Source: Monosporascus cannonballus (taxonomy: Eukaryota; Ascomycota; Sordariomycetes; Xylariales). Taken from it: a stretch of 64,000 nt of DNA. The position numbers were made by a program, and so were the translations under genes. This document shows positions 10,191 to 24,949 of the stretch, piece after piece. Position 1 is the first letter of the stretch, and every line of letters starts with the position of its first letter. The DNA is taken from the NCBI GenBank assembly GCA_004154925.1, contig QJNS01000108.1, positions 62,001-126,000 of the forward strand. The letters run 5' to 3'. The notes under the pieces are model-generated. The model saw only the letters and a list, made by a program, of their open reading frames with translations, was not told the DNA's origin and made no database searches.

Positions 10191-13100
10191 TCAATACATA
10201 CCGTTCATTTACTGACGACCCGGTTTCTGGCAGAATAGGGGTATATGACGCCCCTCACCATTTTGTATATATAGATGTGTGGTTCTCGTTAATAGCTGAC
10301 TACTTAGTGTGAAATTTAACGGGGTTTACCTCAGCTAGCTCAGGCCTTTGCTAGCTCGTTCTCTATTTTTGATGTACTTTTATGTATTACACCAAAGCAT
10401 TAAAACTAACAAATTAAATAACATATTCCCGTAACGAACCAGAGTAACCTAAATTCAAATTATATAAACCGTTTTTATTTAGTAACTTTCTTAATAAAAT
10501 TATATTTTATTTTTATTTTTACACGTAATAATGCAAGATTTCATTAATTATTGCTCTTAATTTATATAGTTTATATTAGTATTTATGTCGAAAAGATTTA
10601 AATACTAAAATAACGATTAATTACGTTTGATAAAAATAAAAATAATTATATAATGCTACTATATAATTATAAGCTGGAATTATTTAAAGTATATAAATAG
10701 TCGAATAATATCCGGTCAATTATTTGTCGTTTCTAATTAAACCGATTGTATTCAATTATTAATCGAATATAGTCGAACCGACTGTATTCGATTAATTCGT
10801 TTTACTTTATTTCTTATTAAGATGAAAAAGTCTAATAATTGGTCCTAATTATCGTTTTACGTTTTCGATTATTAGATTATAGTACGTTTTTATTAAGATT
10901 TTTATTTTCAAAAATTAATTTATTTGTTAAATAAATTAAAAGGTAATTTTTATTAGTATTATGTATTATATCGAGTTATATGTTTAAGCTACGTAAGAAA
11001 TAACACTTTAATTCCGATTATTTTAGTCCTGTTTTTATTAATAAGTTTAATATAAATGTATTTCGTTATTTTATTTATTTTTATATTAACTTTTTTTAGT
11101 TATAATATAATGATAAAAAAGATATATAGTACGCTGTTAGTAAGACAAATTCTAAAATAAGTAGGCCATTTTTTACCGTTCATTTTTTATTTATTACTTT
11201 AATAATATACGTATCGCGAAAAAAACGATAGAGTTAAAAAAGAAATGAAAAAAGCCGAAATTTCTTTTAAATCTTTCGCCCGATTATAATGTTTATATTA
11301 TTAAAAAATAACTTTTAGTAAAAAGGCATTCGAAATAATTTATAACGTGTTGAAGAATTTAAACGAATTAATGTTATAAGAACGTATAAAGGCCGCTGTT
11401 ATATTTATAAATCTAGCGATCGATTAGTTTGACATAAATTTTTATTCATTCATTTTTAGTTGTTATAAAAATGTAAATTAAAATGCGATTATTAATACTT
11501 CTGTTATCGTTAATAAAATCTTTTTAATAAATATTAGGTATTTATAAAACCTTTCGCAGATTTCTAGATATTTTTGAAATTTGAGTACTGTTTTATTTAA
11601 ATAGGTACTAAGTAATTTTTTTCGTATATCGAAATTCTTTTTATTTTATATACAATTTCGGTTTTTATTTTTTTTAAGTTTTCTTATCCCGTACGAACCT
11701 TGATGGTATTGTAAGAGAATAGAAAGAACTAGCCACTCCGCTACATAACTAAAAGATTAACAGTTCTAACCTTTAATGCATTAGGAGTCCTTATCCGCAC
11801 TTAAGTAGTAAACGCTCCGAGACCCATTTTCTTGTAGGTATATATTATTAATTCGAATAAAATAATATAGAAAATTGGATAAAATTTGATTTTTAGTAGA
11901 AATTTTAATTAATAATTATTTCTAGAATGTTTTAACCATTTTGTATGGATTAATAAATTTAAAGTCGAGTTTTTTATTAAGTTGTATTGTTTGAATATTT
12001 TTAGTAATAAGTAAAATTTTCTCGAAGTTTATTTTTTAAACAATTCTTTTTAGTTATAATGTTTACTTACTTAATTACGTACGGATTTGAATTCAAGTTT
12101 TATTTTCTAGTATAATTATATAAATTATTTGAACTTTTTTGTAACAGTTAACATTATATACTAATTAAATAAGAATTAAAATTTTAACTTCATTACTTTA
12201 TTTATAGTTAATATAATACTATAAATATATTTTTAATATTTTGTTTATCCGATCGATTTAAGAAGTTAATTAAGGTTTAAAAAGTCTAATAACTTATAAT
12301 TTAATTTAATTTATATTATAAAACGTTGCTGAAATGTCCAAATAATAGTGGTTTTTTGTTCAAAATAATATCGTATAATAATTTACTTGAATTGAAAACG
12401 CTTTAAAAAAACGTATAATATTTATTTAGTATTTCCATTTTGTTAGTAAGCTAAACAATAGGAAAGATTTCTAAGATTATTAATAATTTAAAAATATTAT
12501 AGCAATATATTTTTGTTATTATACTTTTAAATAAAAATAATTTGTTAATACAGTTTATAATAATCGAATTTTACGATTATTTCGAAATCGACAACGGTTA
12601 TAACTATTTATAAAGTTTTTATCGTACTACTTTAGCTTTAATACAAAAGTTATATTATTATTTATAAAAAAATAAATGCATCCGATAAAATATTCACAAC
12701 TAGTCGCTAATCTATATATAGAAAAGTATCAAAAATCTATACTTAGATATAATATATATAACTAAAATAAAAGTTTATTAATATACATATTTTAAAAACG
12801 TAATTCGCAATTATTCGATTATTATTTTGTCTTTTAATTATTATATTATATTACTTTTATTTTTGTTTTAAAAACACAACGTAATAATTAAAAAAACAAT
12901 CAAATTAATACATTTTCAAACCTAGCTCCTAATAACTAATTCTATATACAGTAATAAAGTAAACCGAATTATCGAAAAATTTAAAATACGAAAATATATT
13001 TAAATATAATTTCATAATACTTTTGAAGTAGTACGGGCCGAGCCTAGAGTTAAATGTATAATTTAATTTTAACGACAAACTTTTACGTATTTCTAACGAA

Positions 13101-16100
13101 ATTTAAAAAAAATGCCTAAATATCGAAAAACGAAACGGAAAGATTTTCGCCGAATAAGTGGAATACAATCGAGAAAGACGTAACCACTTAATCGAAATTA
13201 TTATGAATTAGCATTATTAATAATATTTAAGAAAGTTTTTAAAATTATTAAAATTTTTCGGATAAATAGTTAATCAACAGGTTTTGATATAAAATCGAAA
13301 GAATTAAATTATATTAATTATAAAAACAAATACTATCGAAAAACACGAAATATTAAATATAATATACATTTATTAGATTGTAAATAAAATAGAAAACCTT
13401 TTGTAATCGAAATAACAAATGTATTATAATAATATACAAAAAACGACCGAAAAAGATATTTTAAAAAACTTATAATTTTTCGTAATAAAAATTATTTCGA
13501 CCTATATTATGCAAATCGAACGTTTAAAAACGTTTTCGCACAATTAAAATAAGACGATAAATGGCAGATAGATTTTTTTTATAATCTAGAAAACATATAT
13601 ATTAAAAGTCGAAAAAGTGTATCTTAATATAAGAGAAAATATCTTAAATTGATCTATTTTTTTATTATTGTTTATAAATGTTTTTAAAAATTAAAATATT
13701 TAAAACGAATTTTTTAAGCTATTATTTAACGTTATAACGAAAGTTAACCGTATAGAAGCCGCCTAACGTTAAGGCCAAATATAACGAATTAAAAGATAAA
13801 AAAAGCGAATATATATAATTACGTTTTAAAGTAATACCTTAATAAAAATATTTAAAATATCCAATTCGAATAAAAAAGCAAAAGATTTTCCGAAAAGAAT
13901 TTCTATACTGCCGAATATATTTGTGAGATAACGCAGCTCTCTATAGCCAAAAGGGCTAGAACAAGACCCTATATATCCTGATAAGACGTCTCCAAATATC
14001 AAGAAAAGTAACTAGTTGCTGATATAGTCTAGAAGGGTTTGGAATTGCTAACCTTTTGGTATTGTAGTTAGCGTCGCACCCTCGCTTATCTCATAATATT
14101 CCAATCGAAATAAATTCGTGCAATCGAAAAAAACGATAAATTGTTTGAAGAAAATTATATTCTAATTTATTAAAATTACGAAAAACAAATATATCAATTA
14201 TATCTATGAAACAAAACGTAGAAATAATTTTCTTGTTTAACTTAAAAACCACGATACGGTAACGGAAACTTAATAACACGTTATCATATAAAACGTTATT
14301 ATTTTTAATAATTAGAACAAATTTGAAAACTATCGCCGGAATAAAAATAAAAACCGAACTTATATTGCTTAAATAATATTAGATAATCGATATTGAGCTG
14401 TCGTTAAAAATTCTGATTATTATCTTGAATAAGAATAATAAATGAGAAATTATCGTATAAATATATTTAAATATAAGAATGAAAATACATATTTATAAAA
14501 ATATTATATTAAAAAAATAAAACCTCTTTCTTTACTATTAATCTTTTTACGTTGATAAAAACGAACGAAACTTATATTAAATATTATAAAACTTTAAAAC
14601 TTAAAGTAAAACTAATAAATAACAGTTAAACATTCAGCAACTTTACTAGGTTCGGTTTAGAATTCGGTATTATCGGTTAATAGCTACTTTATTTAAATTT
14701 TAATAAAACTAAAAAAATTAAATACATTCTGAAATATTATACAATATAAATACACTTATAGATATTTAAAACAAATTAATAAAAAAACGTTATAAATTTA
14801 ATACTCGATGTTAAATCGATAATAATTATAATATTTACGAATTGACGAAAAACAATTAGTTTAAAATCGTGAAATTATTTAAATATTTAAATTGTTTTAT
14901 AAGGTGTATTTTGAGAAAAAAAGAAAATATTTTTTATATTTTGAAAACCTAATATAGAACAAAACTTATATTAAGAAATTTACTACTTATAAATCTCATT
15001 TACTTAATACTAAAATTATAATAGTAAAAAATTGAAAAATATGTCGATAAAGATTAAAAAATAAAATATGTTAAAACGTCAAAATTAAAAGTTATTATCT
15101 TATTAAATTAGTGCTTAAATAATAATATATTACGGTTATATATTAATTATTAGACGGGAAATCGCATTGCTAGGAAATGTCGGCAAATTGTATTATTAAT
15201 TTTTAAAATTATTAATTAATTAAAATTTGTTATAGTATTTCGAAAATTAGACTTACGAAATATATATTACCGTATTCGAATTAAAAAGCCGATTAATAAA
15301 AACTCCTTTTAAATAAAACATAGATAATTTAATTATACGATAATACTGCTCAAGTTTAATAACATTTTAGTAATTTTCTAAACTTATATATATAAAATAT
15401 TAACCGATATTATTAATTGAATATATATATTTATTAAGATATATTTAACATTCTTTTCCAAAAAGTTAAGAAATATAGAGAATGTTCTCAATTAATTTAA
15501 AAATAACTGAAAATATATTAATGATTTATATAAATATCAAAAAGCAAAACTTTCTGGTCCGAAATTTTATTTTCGAAATTTATTATTAACACCGAAAAAG
15601 TATAAATAAAATTTTAACAAAATTGCTACAATTCAGAAATAAAGAATTCCTAAATCGATATATAATAATTAAATATTTCTTCGACTTATTAATTTTTACA
15701 AAGCATTTATTACTTGTTATTCGAAAATTATTTCCTTTATTATAAACTTAGTACAAAATGCTTAAAGAGCTTTAATAAATGATTTATTAAAATAATCGAA
15801 ATATTCAAAATCTTAAAAATTACTTTTCGAATTACGACTGTTTTTTAAAATTAAATCTTTATACAACGTATAGCATAAAAATTAATATATTTCTTAAAAC
15901 AGTATTCGGCATTTTATCGTAACTTTATAAATTAAATTACTATCTAGTTTTTGTTAATTACGAAAATAATTTAACATCGAATTTAAATTAAAAATAAATT
16001 AATACAAAGTGTATTTAGCTTCAAGTTATACTTTTCATCCTAAACCAAATATATATAAAATCATTACAGAATATATTTAAGACGATAAATACTAAAATAT

Positions 16101-16789
16101 ACATTAATAAAAATTATTCGTTACTATTTAAAAGTTTAAATATTAATATTACTATTTAAAAATATCGACTAAAATATTTAATTTTAATAAACTATTAAAC
16201 GTTAAGAGATATAATCGGTATATCGATACAACACTTTCCAAAACGGCTTATTCGATAACTATATTAATAATTTTAATTTAATTTCAAAATATAATATTAA
16301 CTAAAGAAAATTAACTCTACTAATAGATCAAATCGATAATCAGATTATATATTTATACTAATCGATTATAACGATATAAATGTTACATTTATAAAGAATT
16401 CTAGTTATTAATAAATTATCTAAAGAAATAATACTTATTAACGACTTTATTTGAAATAGGTAAAAAAATCAAACACATTAATTCGTTAAAATTATACAAA
16501 ACGTTTTAATAATTGTATTGCTTAAATAATATAAGGCTAAACATATAACGCTAAAAAAAATATAACGTTAAAAAATACAAGAATAAACCACTATCAGCTT
16601 CAAAATATATAGATAAAAAATATAAGGTTATAAGATATAAGTAATCGAAATTTGCGAAAACATAATACGGAATCCTTATTATATAATTATAAATTACTTT
16701 TTTAAAAATTGAAAAAATATAATATATCGATATCCTTTATAAAAATTACGTATAATAAAGAAAGCCTAAATAATAGTTATTATTCAGGT
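10191..16789. mobile_element. RIP-degraded retrotransposon block, composite
   Basis: AT-rich DNA with no open frame longer than about 60 codons. The part from about 11.2 to 12.4 kb aligns by eye with 27.2-28.4 kb of copy A and 34.6-35.7 kb of copy B in the same orientation, so it is a partial copy of that Gypsy family. A GC-richer patch near 11700-11835 interrupts this alignment, as a small later insertion would. The part from about 12.5 to 16.79 kb probably belongs to the plus-strand element whose integrase appears at 24.3-24.9 kb, split by the nested element at 16790-23597. The exact borders of these pieces are not visible. Confidence 0.6.
13922..14093. mobile_element. Small non-RIPed element with terminal inverted repeats (MITE-like)
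   Basis: A 172-bp GC-richer patch inside RIP-degraded DNA. It opens with TGTGAGATAACG and closes with CGCTTATCTCA, giving inverted ends sharing TGAGATAA. It has no coding potential. The flanks are too AT-rich for a clear target duplication. It could be a MITE or, because it begins TG and ends CA, a short solo LTR. Confidence 0.45.
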
Positions 16790-16974
16790 TATAAAAGGCT
16801 TTATCTAAGCGGTCTGTAATTAGTTGCTAATAAGAGTTTATTTTTTAGCTAAAGAGAAAAGAAAAGGAAGATGAAAATACAGTTATGTGTATTCGTATAT
16901 AAGGCGCTGCGCTAGTGCTGCTTAGTATCGGCGTTTGTCCAGTGCTCTATAATAAGGCTCCATATAACCCCATC
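16790..16974 (-). repeat. 3' LTR of the 16.8-23.6 kb Gypsy element
   Basis: Left of the two 185-bp direct repeats. It is less RIP-mutated than its partner (for example GCTTAGTATCGGCGTTTGTC retained). The outer end begins TATAAAAGGC, where TG has probably become TA. Confidence 0.85.
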
Positions 16975-19900
16975 ATATTACCTCTTATCTTTCCTAAAAA
17001 GGGTTAGCTTATTGCAGGATTAATAATCGCATTAATTTTTAGTTTTTGATTGGTCCGAAATTCGGAAATTTGTTAATTTTCGAATTAGACTTAATTTAAG
17101 TAATTAACTATAAGTTAATTATACGTTAAATAAGCTTATATATAAAAACGCGTTTACGTTTTTATTTATTTTAATATTTTTATACATTATTCCGTAACGG
17201 TTTAAAAATTAATTAATACGTTATAATATTACAAAAATACCTCGCAAAAATATTTTTACGTTTTCGGACTTTTTTAATAAATTAAAAGTTGCCAAAGTTT
17301 TTCGTATGCTATATATTTACGAGATGTTTTATTTTATTTATATAATTCGTTTTACCAAAAACCCAAATCCGTTTTATTTAGATTAACGAAATATATAATT
17401 TATTTATATGTTATTTATTTATTAATTTTAAAATATTTATTATTATAAGCAAAAAGACGGTCCGTTATTTGGCTTACGTTAATTATAATTATAATATTTT
17501 AAAATAAGTACTTTTTTTTATTAATATATTTTTAACGTAATTTTTGTATAATTCGTAAATATTCTTAAATTTCGTTAGCCGGTTGACATATTTTACAAAG
17601 TTATTTTTAACTACGATTACCGAAACCTTAATAAATTCGCTTTTTTAATATATTTCTTATATTACTTTTTTATTATTAATCTTATCTTAACGGCTATCTG
17701 TACTTAAGAAAAAACGAATATTAAGGCCTTATATTTATATTTTAAATTTTCGTACGTCGTTCGTTTTAAAATAAATTTACGCCCTTAATTCTTAGTTTAT
17801 GCGTTATTACGCATAAGTTAAGCTGCCGATTTTGCCGGTTTTTCCGCTTTATATAATAAAGGACGTATTAAATATAAAAATAACAAATTTTGTTATATAA
17901 ATTCTTTTTATGATATTCCTGTATTTTTCTTACGTTATTTATTAATTTGCGTTATAAAATAAATTTATAATTGTTAATAATCGCATTATTAACGCTTTCG
18001 AAAACTTCGTAATTATAACTTAAGTAACTAAAAAAAAAAGTTCCGATTTTGCCGGAATTTAATATAAATAAAACCGAATAATTACGCATTTTAAGTACGT
18101 AATTTCAGTATAACGTTAACGTTGTAAATTCGTAAAATAGATCGTTGAATTTATAAATTTTTAAAAATAATTAAATACTTTCGTAACCGATATATTACTT
18201 TTATAATTTTTATTTTTTTCTTAATATCTTTTATTCGTAAATAACAAAAACGTTATTTTAACGCCTATTTATAAATTACTTAAAGTTACTTTTAAATAAT
18301 ATTTTAAATGTTTTATATTGTTTGTATATTATTTGGCCGGTACTTTTAAACTGGATTTTTACCCCTCCGTTTTCGAGTAATACGTTAAATTTAAGGTCTG
18401 TTATTAATAGTTATATTACCGTATTTTTTTCGAACTGTTATAAAACCGCCGTATTTGCAAAATTCTTAAGTAATTTTGAAATCGGTTTTGCATAATTTAA
18501 TTACTTTACTTGGATTTGACATATAAAACTTTTTCTTTTTTTTTAATTTAAGCTTAAAAGGTATTTTCGATTTTAAATTTCGATTTATTATTTTTGTAAG
18601 GATAATAAAAAAGGTTATATATTTGCGTTAATTTAGAACGGTAAGAGATTACGGTTCGGGCGCTTTAATAAATTAACGTAAAAACGGTTATAAATTTTTT
18701 AGAATATATTTAATTTAATAACGTACAAATTTATTATTTTCGTTATTTGATTTTTAATTTAAATTTGTCCTAATCTTTTTAATGGCCAAAAAATGGCAAT
18801 ATTCTTTTAAAAATAATTAGATTTTATTATTAATTTTGTATTTTTCGGCGGAAAAATAATATTTATTTATTATTTCCTCCTGGATTTACTGAGCCGCTGT
18901 TATCTCAGCTTAAACGAATTCCGTTTTTTTTTTCGCAATTTTCTAACGAAATTTTCCGTTTTTATACGTAAATCCTTTTTAATTATCGAATTGCTTTTTA
19001 CTTAAGAAATCGAGTTAACGTAATATTCGTAAAATAAAAAAAGATTAATTTTATCGAAATTATATTTCAGCTATTAATTACAAATATGGCCTCCTAGAAA
19101 CATTTATTTTATTTTTATTACAAATATATTACGAAAATTGGTGAATAAATTAATACCTTTTAATAAGCCTTTTTCGTAATATTAATAAATTTTAGGTGAT
19201 ACACGATAAAAAATATTTTCTTTTATTTTAATTATTTTGCAAAATTTAAATTAAAATTTCTCAACTTAATTAATTTCCTTATTATTTATAATAAGCTTAA
19301 AAATATAATATTTGTAATATATTTTTACTAATATTTCCATACATACTTTTATATTTATTATACGTATTATTTTAACAATTATTACCTTAAATACTCGATG
19401 TATTAAAATTATTAAAAAATATATATTATATTTAAAAACGGTTAATAAATCGGTTATAAAATGGATTAATAATTTACTATAAAATTATTCGAAAACCGGA
19501 AATAATTTTACTAATTTCTTTTCTTATTTTTCCATATATTTTTATAATCGTATACGTCGTAATTCGTATAAAATTGCTTTTTCATATAATATATACCCGG
19601 CTAGAAAAAACCTTTCGAAAATACCGTTATTATAATCTTTTTACTTAAGTAACTCACTATATAAGAATCGTAAATATTTTGTATTAAAGTCGTCCTAAAC
19701 AGTTTTTAATTTAAAATTTAAAGGCGTTTCCGGGATTAAAAAAAGCTTTTAATATCCAAAATATATTCCATAATCGATATTAATAATTTTAATTTTATAA
19801 GAAAATCATATTTTTTTATAATAACTTTAGTATTACGATCGTAATTTTTATCATGTTTTAACGTTACGTTTTAAAACTTTTAAAAATGTTCGTAATGTTA

Positions 19901-20867
19901 AAATATTTACATTTTTCGAAATAACCCACCACTTTTAATTTTAATATTATTAACTATTATTATATTTTTAACGTATCTTTAACGTTTTATAAACAATATA
20001 AATAATTTTTTATTTTTTATTAATTAAGATTGTCGTACGGTTTTCCGGTTATTATTTTCCTTTATAAATATATTTTATTCCTTACGCGAAAATATATCGG
20101 CCTTAATATTTAAACGACCGGTACGGAATATAAGGTAAAAATTAAAAGGGGATAAGTTTTTTAATTATTTTACTTAGTATTCGTTTAATTTATTAATAAT
20201 TATAAAATATTTTAAATTTTTATGGTCGATAATACTCTTAAACGAGATTATTACGTTATATAATTTTATATTTTATGTTTTTAAAGAACTTATTACCGTT
20301 AAAAATCCTTTATTATGTATTTCGTAATTAATTTTAACGGAATTTAATTTTTTAGAACAATAAATAACCGGGTATAATATTTCTAATTTATTAATTTAGG
20401 ATAAATATTTTTCGTATATTATTTTTAAATAATTTATTTTTAATATTATAAATTTTTCGAGATTTTATTACGTTAAAATCGATTTCGTTATAAAAACGCT
20501 TTTAAACTATTTAAACGTTACTTTTTTTTCTTTAGCAAAATACGGTTTGTTTCCGAGTTAAAGCTATTAACGATACCGATATATCTGCGTAATAAGTTAT
20601 AAAGTTGCGATAAAAATTTACAAACCCCAGAAAATTTCGGATTTCTTTAAACGTTTTAAAAATTTCTCATTTTTTAATTGCGCTTAATTTTTCGAGGTTT
20701 ATTTATATCCGTTTTTCGACGTTTAGAATAAATTCAAAATATTTTGTCGTTTTTATAGCGAATTCGCACTTTGAAATATCCAGATTTAAATCTGTTTTTT
20801 TAAACGGTTTAAAACCTTTTTTACTTTTTATATATAATCTTTTTTGGATCTAGAAAAAAATTAAGAT

Positions 20868-21293
20868 ATTATCCATATACGCTAAACAAAAAACATTAAA
20901 ATATTTTCTTAAAACCTTATTAACGTATTACTAGAAGGTTACGGAAACCCCGTATAATTAAATAATATTATTAATTATTCGTATAAATCGAAACGTATTC
21001 GAAATACCGTTTTTATTCGTTTTTTTCTTTATTCTTAATTTTATGGAACGTTATTTAGACGTTTATTTTTATAAATTATTTAATGTAAAAAATAGCCTTA
21101 AGGTTTTCAAAATAAAGGATAAAAAATAATAATTTGTTTCGATTATTACATTTAACGCCCGATAATTACAGCAAAAACGCAACCTTTTTCCGGGTTTCTT
21201 TATAAATAAAATTAAAGCTTTTATAAATAAATTATTTATGCAAATATACCCTTTATCCAAAAACTCTGTCAAAACTTTCCTTAAAGCTAGCAA
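20868..21293 (-). pseudogene. Gypsy reverse transcriptase remnant with YMDD changed to YMDN
   Basis: A 74-residue open stretch (21293-21069) reads LRKVLTEFLDKGYI, then LILFIKKPGKRLRFCCNYRALN and YYFLSFI. This is the Gypsy RT segment from the fingers into the palm (LRxYLxExLxKGFI ... VLFVKKxDGxLRxCVDYRxLN ... YPLPLI). At 20879-20868, in another frame, the catalytic motif reads Y-M-D-N followed by ILIFF: the second Asp is Asn by a TpG-to-TpA change. Dead by both frameshift and catalytic substitution. Confidence 0.85.
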
Positions 21294-23412
21294 TTCGTTT
21301 TTAATTATACCATATAAAAGCCCTTATAATATTAACATTTCTTTTTTTATTTTGTTTTTATATAATAAAATTATATAATCCATTCCGGAACGGGGTAAAA
21401 ATAAAATGTCGCCTAATTTTTTATCGAATTATTTCTAAAATGTTTTTAATTTAAACGGAAACTTTTTATTAATTTTTATTTTTTTCTTAAATATTAACGC
21501 CTTATTAATATCGGCTAAAATAATTAAAAATAATTAAATTTTCTATTTAATCTTTTTAATCTTTTTTATTTTCTAAAATTTCGCCTTAAAAATAATAATT
21601 AAAATTTTTTTACCATACGAATTATTTATATGTCATTTTCTTAAGCCTCGTATTTTTTTCGTAAACCCTTATATAACTTATTGCGCTTACCGTTAAAAAG
21701 TATTTTTACGTTATATATATAACGTTATAAAACTTTATTTAAACCTTTCTTAAAATTAGAAAGTAATTAAAGCTATTAAACATATATACAAATATTTTAA
21801 CTTTAAAACCGTCGATATCTATCTTTATATATATTATTTTCTTAATTGTTTTTTGCCGTTATCGGCTTTTTTTCAAACTTTTTTTAATCCGCATAATTTT
21901 ATTAAAATACGCAATAATTGTAAATATTTTACGAACGTTTCGCTTATTACGACAAAACATTTACATCCTTAATTAACAAAAATTTTTACAAACTTTTCTT
22001 AATTAATATATATATCGATAATAAATAAAATACCGTCTATATTTTATTTCGTGATTTTTATTTCGGCCTAAGTCACTTTTCGCTTCCAAACGCGTTAATA
22101 TTCAGGAATTACTTTTTTTTCGCTTTTAAATTCCGACTTTTCGTTTTCGTATGCTTTTAACGAATTAATCTTTTCTTATAATTTCTTTATTAATTAAAAC
22201 AGGTAACGGTTCGCTTTATAATTAGGACGTTTATAACGCAGGTAAAGGCCTTTCGCTTTATAAACATTTCGTTTTTTTAAAATTATTTATCGCGCATATT
22301 ATTTCGGTATTAAAGATAAAATTTAAAGTCTTTGTTTTTACCGTTTTATTGCCGAAATACCCGTTATACTTATATTATTATCTGGGGTATTTTTTATTTA
22401 ATTATTACTGCCTAATTAAATTATTAAAAAAGTATTCGTTTTTTTTACCGCATTATTTTTTTTAAAACGTTTAGCAATTTCTATTACTTTATTTATCTAT
22501 ATATGATAATTTTCAAAATGGTTTTTTAAAATTAAAATTTAAATAAACTTTTTATGTAATACTTTTTTTCAAAAACGTAAACTTTGCCTTTATTAATTAA
22601 ATAATCCCTTCCGCGTTTATTAACGTTTTTTCGAGTAAAAAATAAAATAACGAAAATTTCATATTATCGGCTTATTTTAAGTTCCGAAAACGTTCGGCTG
22701 TTTTTTTATACCGATTATTATATTATTTGTATAATACCTAAAAAAATTAATAAAGTGATAAATATTTTTTCAATTTCCGATTATATAATAAATAATAAGC
22801 GTATATTATGTATTAATTTCGAACTTTTTATAATAATGTAAAACTGCTTACAAATTTCTTTTATAAAAATAACCTTTATTTCGAGCTTATAAGTTATAAA
22901 TACGTATTATTTAAGGAATTGTTTTTTTATTTTATCGAATTTTTTCGGCCAAAATAAATACTTTCGTTTAGCTCTTATTGTTAATTCAATTATTCGAACC
23001 GTTTTTACGGAATTACCTAATTACGTTTTTGATCGTTATTAAGTCGAAAAAAAGTCGGTATTTATAAGGGTTATCGTATTTCAAATTTATAACTAAATAA
23101 TAAATTTTTATTAAGTAATTAAATCGTTTTTAAGTTATTCGGCCGTTTATATTAACTTTTTATTTGCTTTATACTACGCCTTTATATGTTTACGAAATTA
23201 GGTTACCTTTTTTGTACTTTTTTCGAATTAATAACTTATACGCTGCTTTATAACCGCTATTAAGCTTATTAAGATTTTTGTTATAACGTTAAATACCTTT
23301 TATAACTCTAAGTCGATAAAGGCCTTTTATTGGGCCCCTTAAAAAATGTTCGAAAATCTTAATATCTAATTCCGAACATTATTTGCTTTAATAAATAATG
23401 AACTAGAAAATA

Positions 23413-23597
23413 TATAAAAAGCTTTACCTAAGCGGTTTACAATCAGTTACTAATAAAAATTTATTTTCAAGTTAAAGAAAAAAAAAGGGAAAATGAAAAT
23501 ACAATTATATATGTTCACATATAAGGCGTTGCGTTAATGTTGCTTAGTACCAGCGTTTGTCCGGTGCTCCATAATAGAGCTCTATACAGCCCCATCA
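23413..23597 (-). repeat. 5' LTR of the 16.8-23.6 kb Gypsy element
   Basis: Right of the two 185-bp direct repeats and the more mutated copy. Aligned without gaps to 16790-16974, the visible differences are transitions of the RIP type. Confidence 0.85.
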
Positions 23598-24249
23598 CAA
23601 ATATAATTGTAAAAAATATTAAAACTGAATATAACGTAAAATTTCGTTTTAACGCCGAATTAAAAATAAAATTAAAAAATAAAAAGATTAAAATTATTAT
23701 ATCAAATCAATACGTTTTATATTTAATAATAAAAATTTTGCCTAAAATAAATTAATATTTATTTTGAAACTTTTAATATAATATTAGAAAAAAATTTACG
23801 CATTATATATTAAAAACTTTAATATTGAAACAAAGCGAAGTATTACGTCCTTGAACAGGCTCGGCTGATCAGAAAGCCCGGGTTTCGCATGTATATTAAG
23901 GAATTCTTTTTCGCCATAGGTTTAACCCCTAGGCATTATCAACGACTATCATTATTTAGTATGTTTTCTGCTACTTTAGTTATCGAGGTTCAATACTATT
24001 AATATAATTAGATCAAGTTTTTTATCTCGATAATCCCTTTCCGTATTATGACATAGCTTATTTATCCGTATTAATTAAAACTAATTTTCTCTTTACCCTA
24101 ATTCAATATTTAAAACTTTATTATATTAAGTTTAAAGAAACGTCGAATCAAATAATAATTATTTCGTAAATTTCAACAATATTTTATTTTATATAAATAA
24201 AGGCGTTATTTTATTATAGTATATATCACGTTAATAATTATTTTATTAA

Positions 24250-24900
24250 TATTATAATAATCTGAAAATTAAATATATAAAAAACAAAACGTATAATGTA
24301 TTAAGAAATCGAAGATTTTATTAAGAATATCATAAGTAATATTCGAAATTACGTCGACTATCATTTTATATATTACGCTAAGCGAAAATTAATATATATA
24401 TATCGTATAAAATATTTTAATTATTATTGTTACCAAAATACCTTTTTTCAAAATTTAATTTTAACTTAAAAAACGCTAAATACAAATATAATACTATGTT
24501 AATAATTATGGACCGGTTTTCGAAATTCGTCTTGTTTTTTAACAGTTAAAAATTTAATATATTTAAAATAATTAATATTTTATATAAAAATATTTGTTTA
24601 TAATTTTATTTCAAAATATTAATTATTAAAATTAGAAAGTCTCAAATTAAATTATTAATTATTTGGAAACAAATAAGCAAATTAAACTTTTTAATTAAGT
24701 TTCTAAAAATGTATTTCTAAAATGATTACGATAAAAACAAATGTAATTAAGTTCAGTTATTATATGAAATTATATTTCTATGTAATAATTATTAAAAAAG
24801 ATTTATTTAGTATTTACTATATAAAACTTTTTATAATTATTACACTTAAATAATAAAACAAATACTAGCTAAATTTCAAATTCAAATTTAAAAACATATA
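24250..24900 (+). pseudogene. Gypsy integrase remnant, plus strand
   Basis: The plus strand reads MLIIMDRFSKFVLF near 24.5 kb, matching the integrase core start (V-I-V-D-R-x-S-K-Y/F-x-x-F). Degraded text follows around WKQISKLNFLIKF, corresponding to the segment between the second Asp and the 'HPQTDGQTER' motif. Many TAA/TAG stops interrupt it. The element lies opposite to its neighbours, and its left part is probably the AT-rich DNA left of 16790. Confidence 0.6.
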
Positions 24901-24949
24901 AATAATTTGAATAAATAGTATCAATTTACCGACAAACATACATATATTG

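Larger units (their letters stand above)
16790..23597 (-). mobile_element. Near-complete RIP-degraded Gypsy element with 185-bp LTRs
   Basis: Two direct repeats of 185 bp (16790-16974 and 23413-23597) bound a 6.8-kb unit. Both share GCGTTTGTCC-type blocks and end CCCCATCA; read on the minus strand the LTR starts TGATGGGG. Their differences are C/T and G/A transitions. The five bases outside are CAGGT on the left (16785-16789) and CAAAT on the right (23598-23602), one target duplication after two G-to-A changes. A purine-rich tract next to the left LTR fits a polypurine tract for a minus-strand element. RT text lies at 21293-20868. The element is nested in older retrotransposon DNA. Confidence 0.85.
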
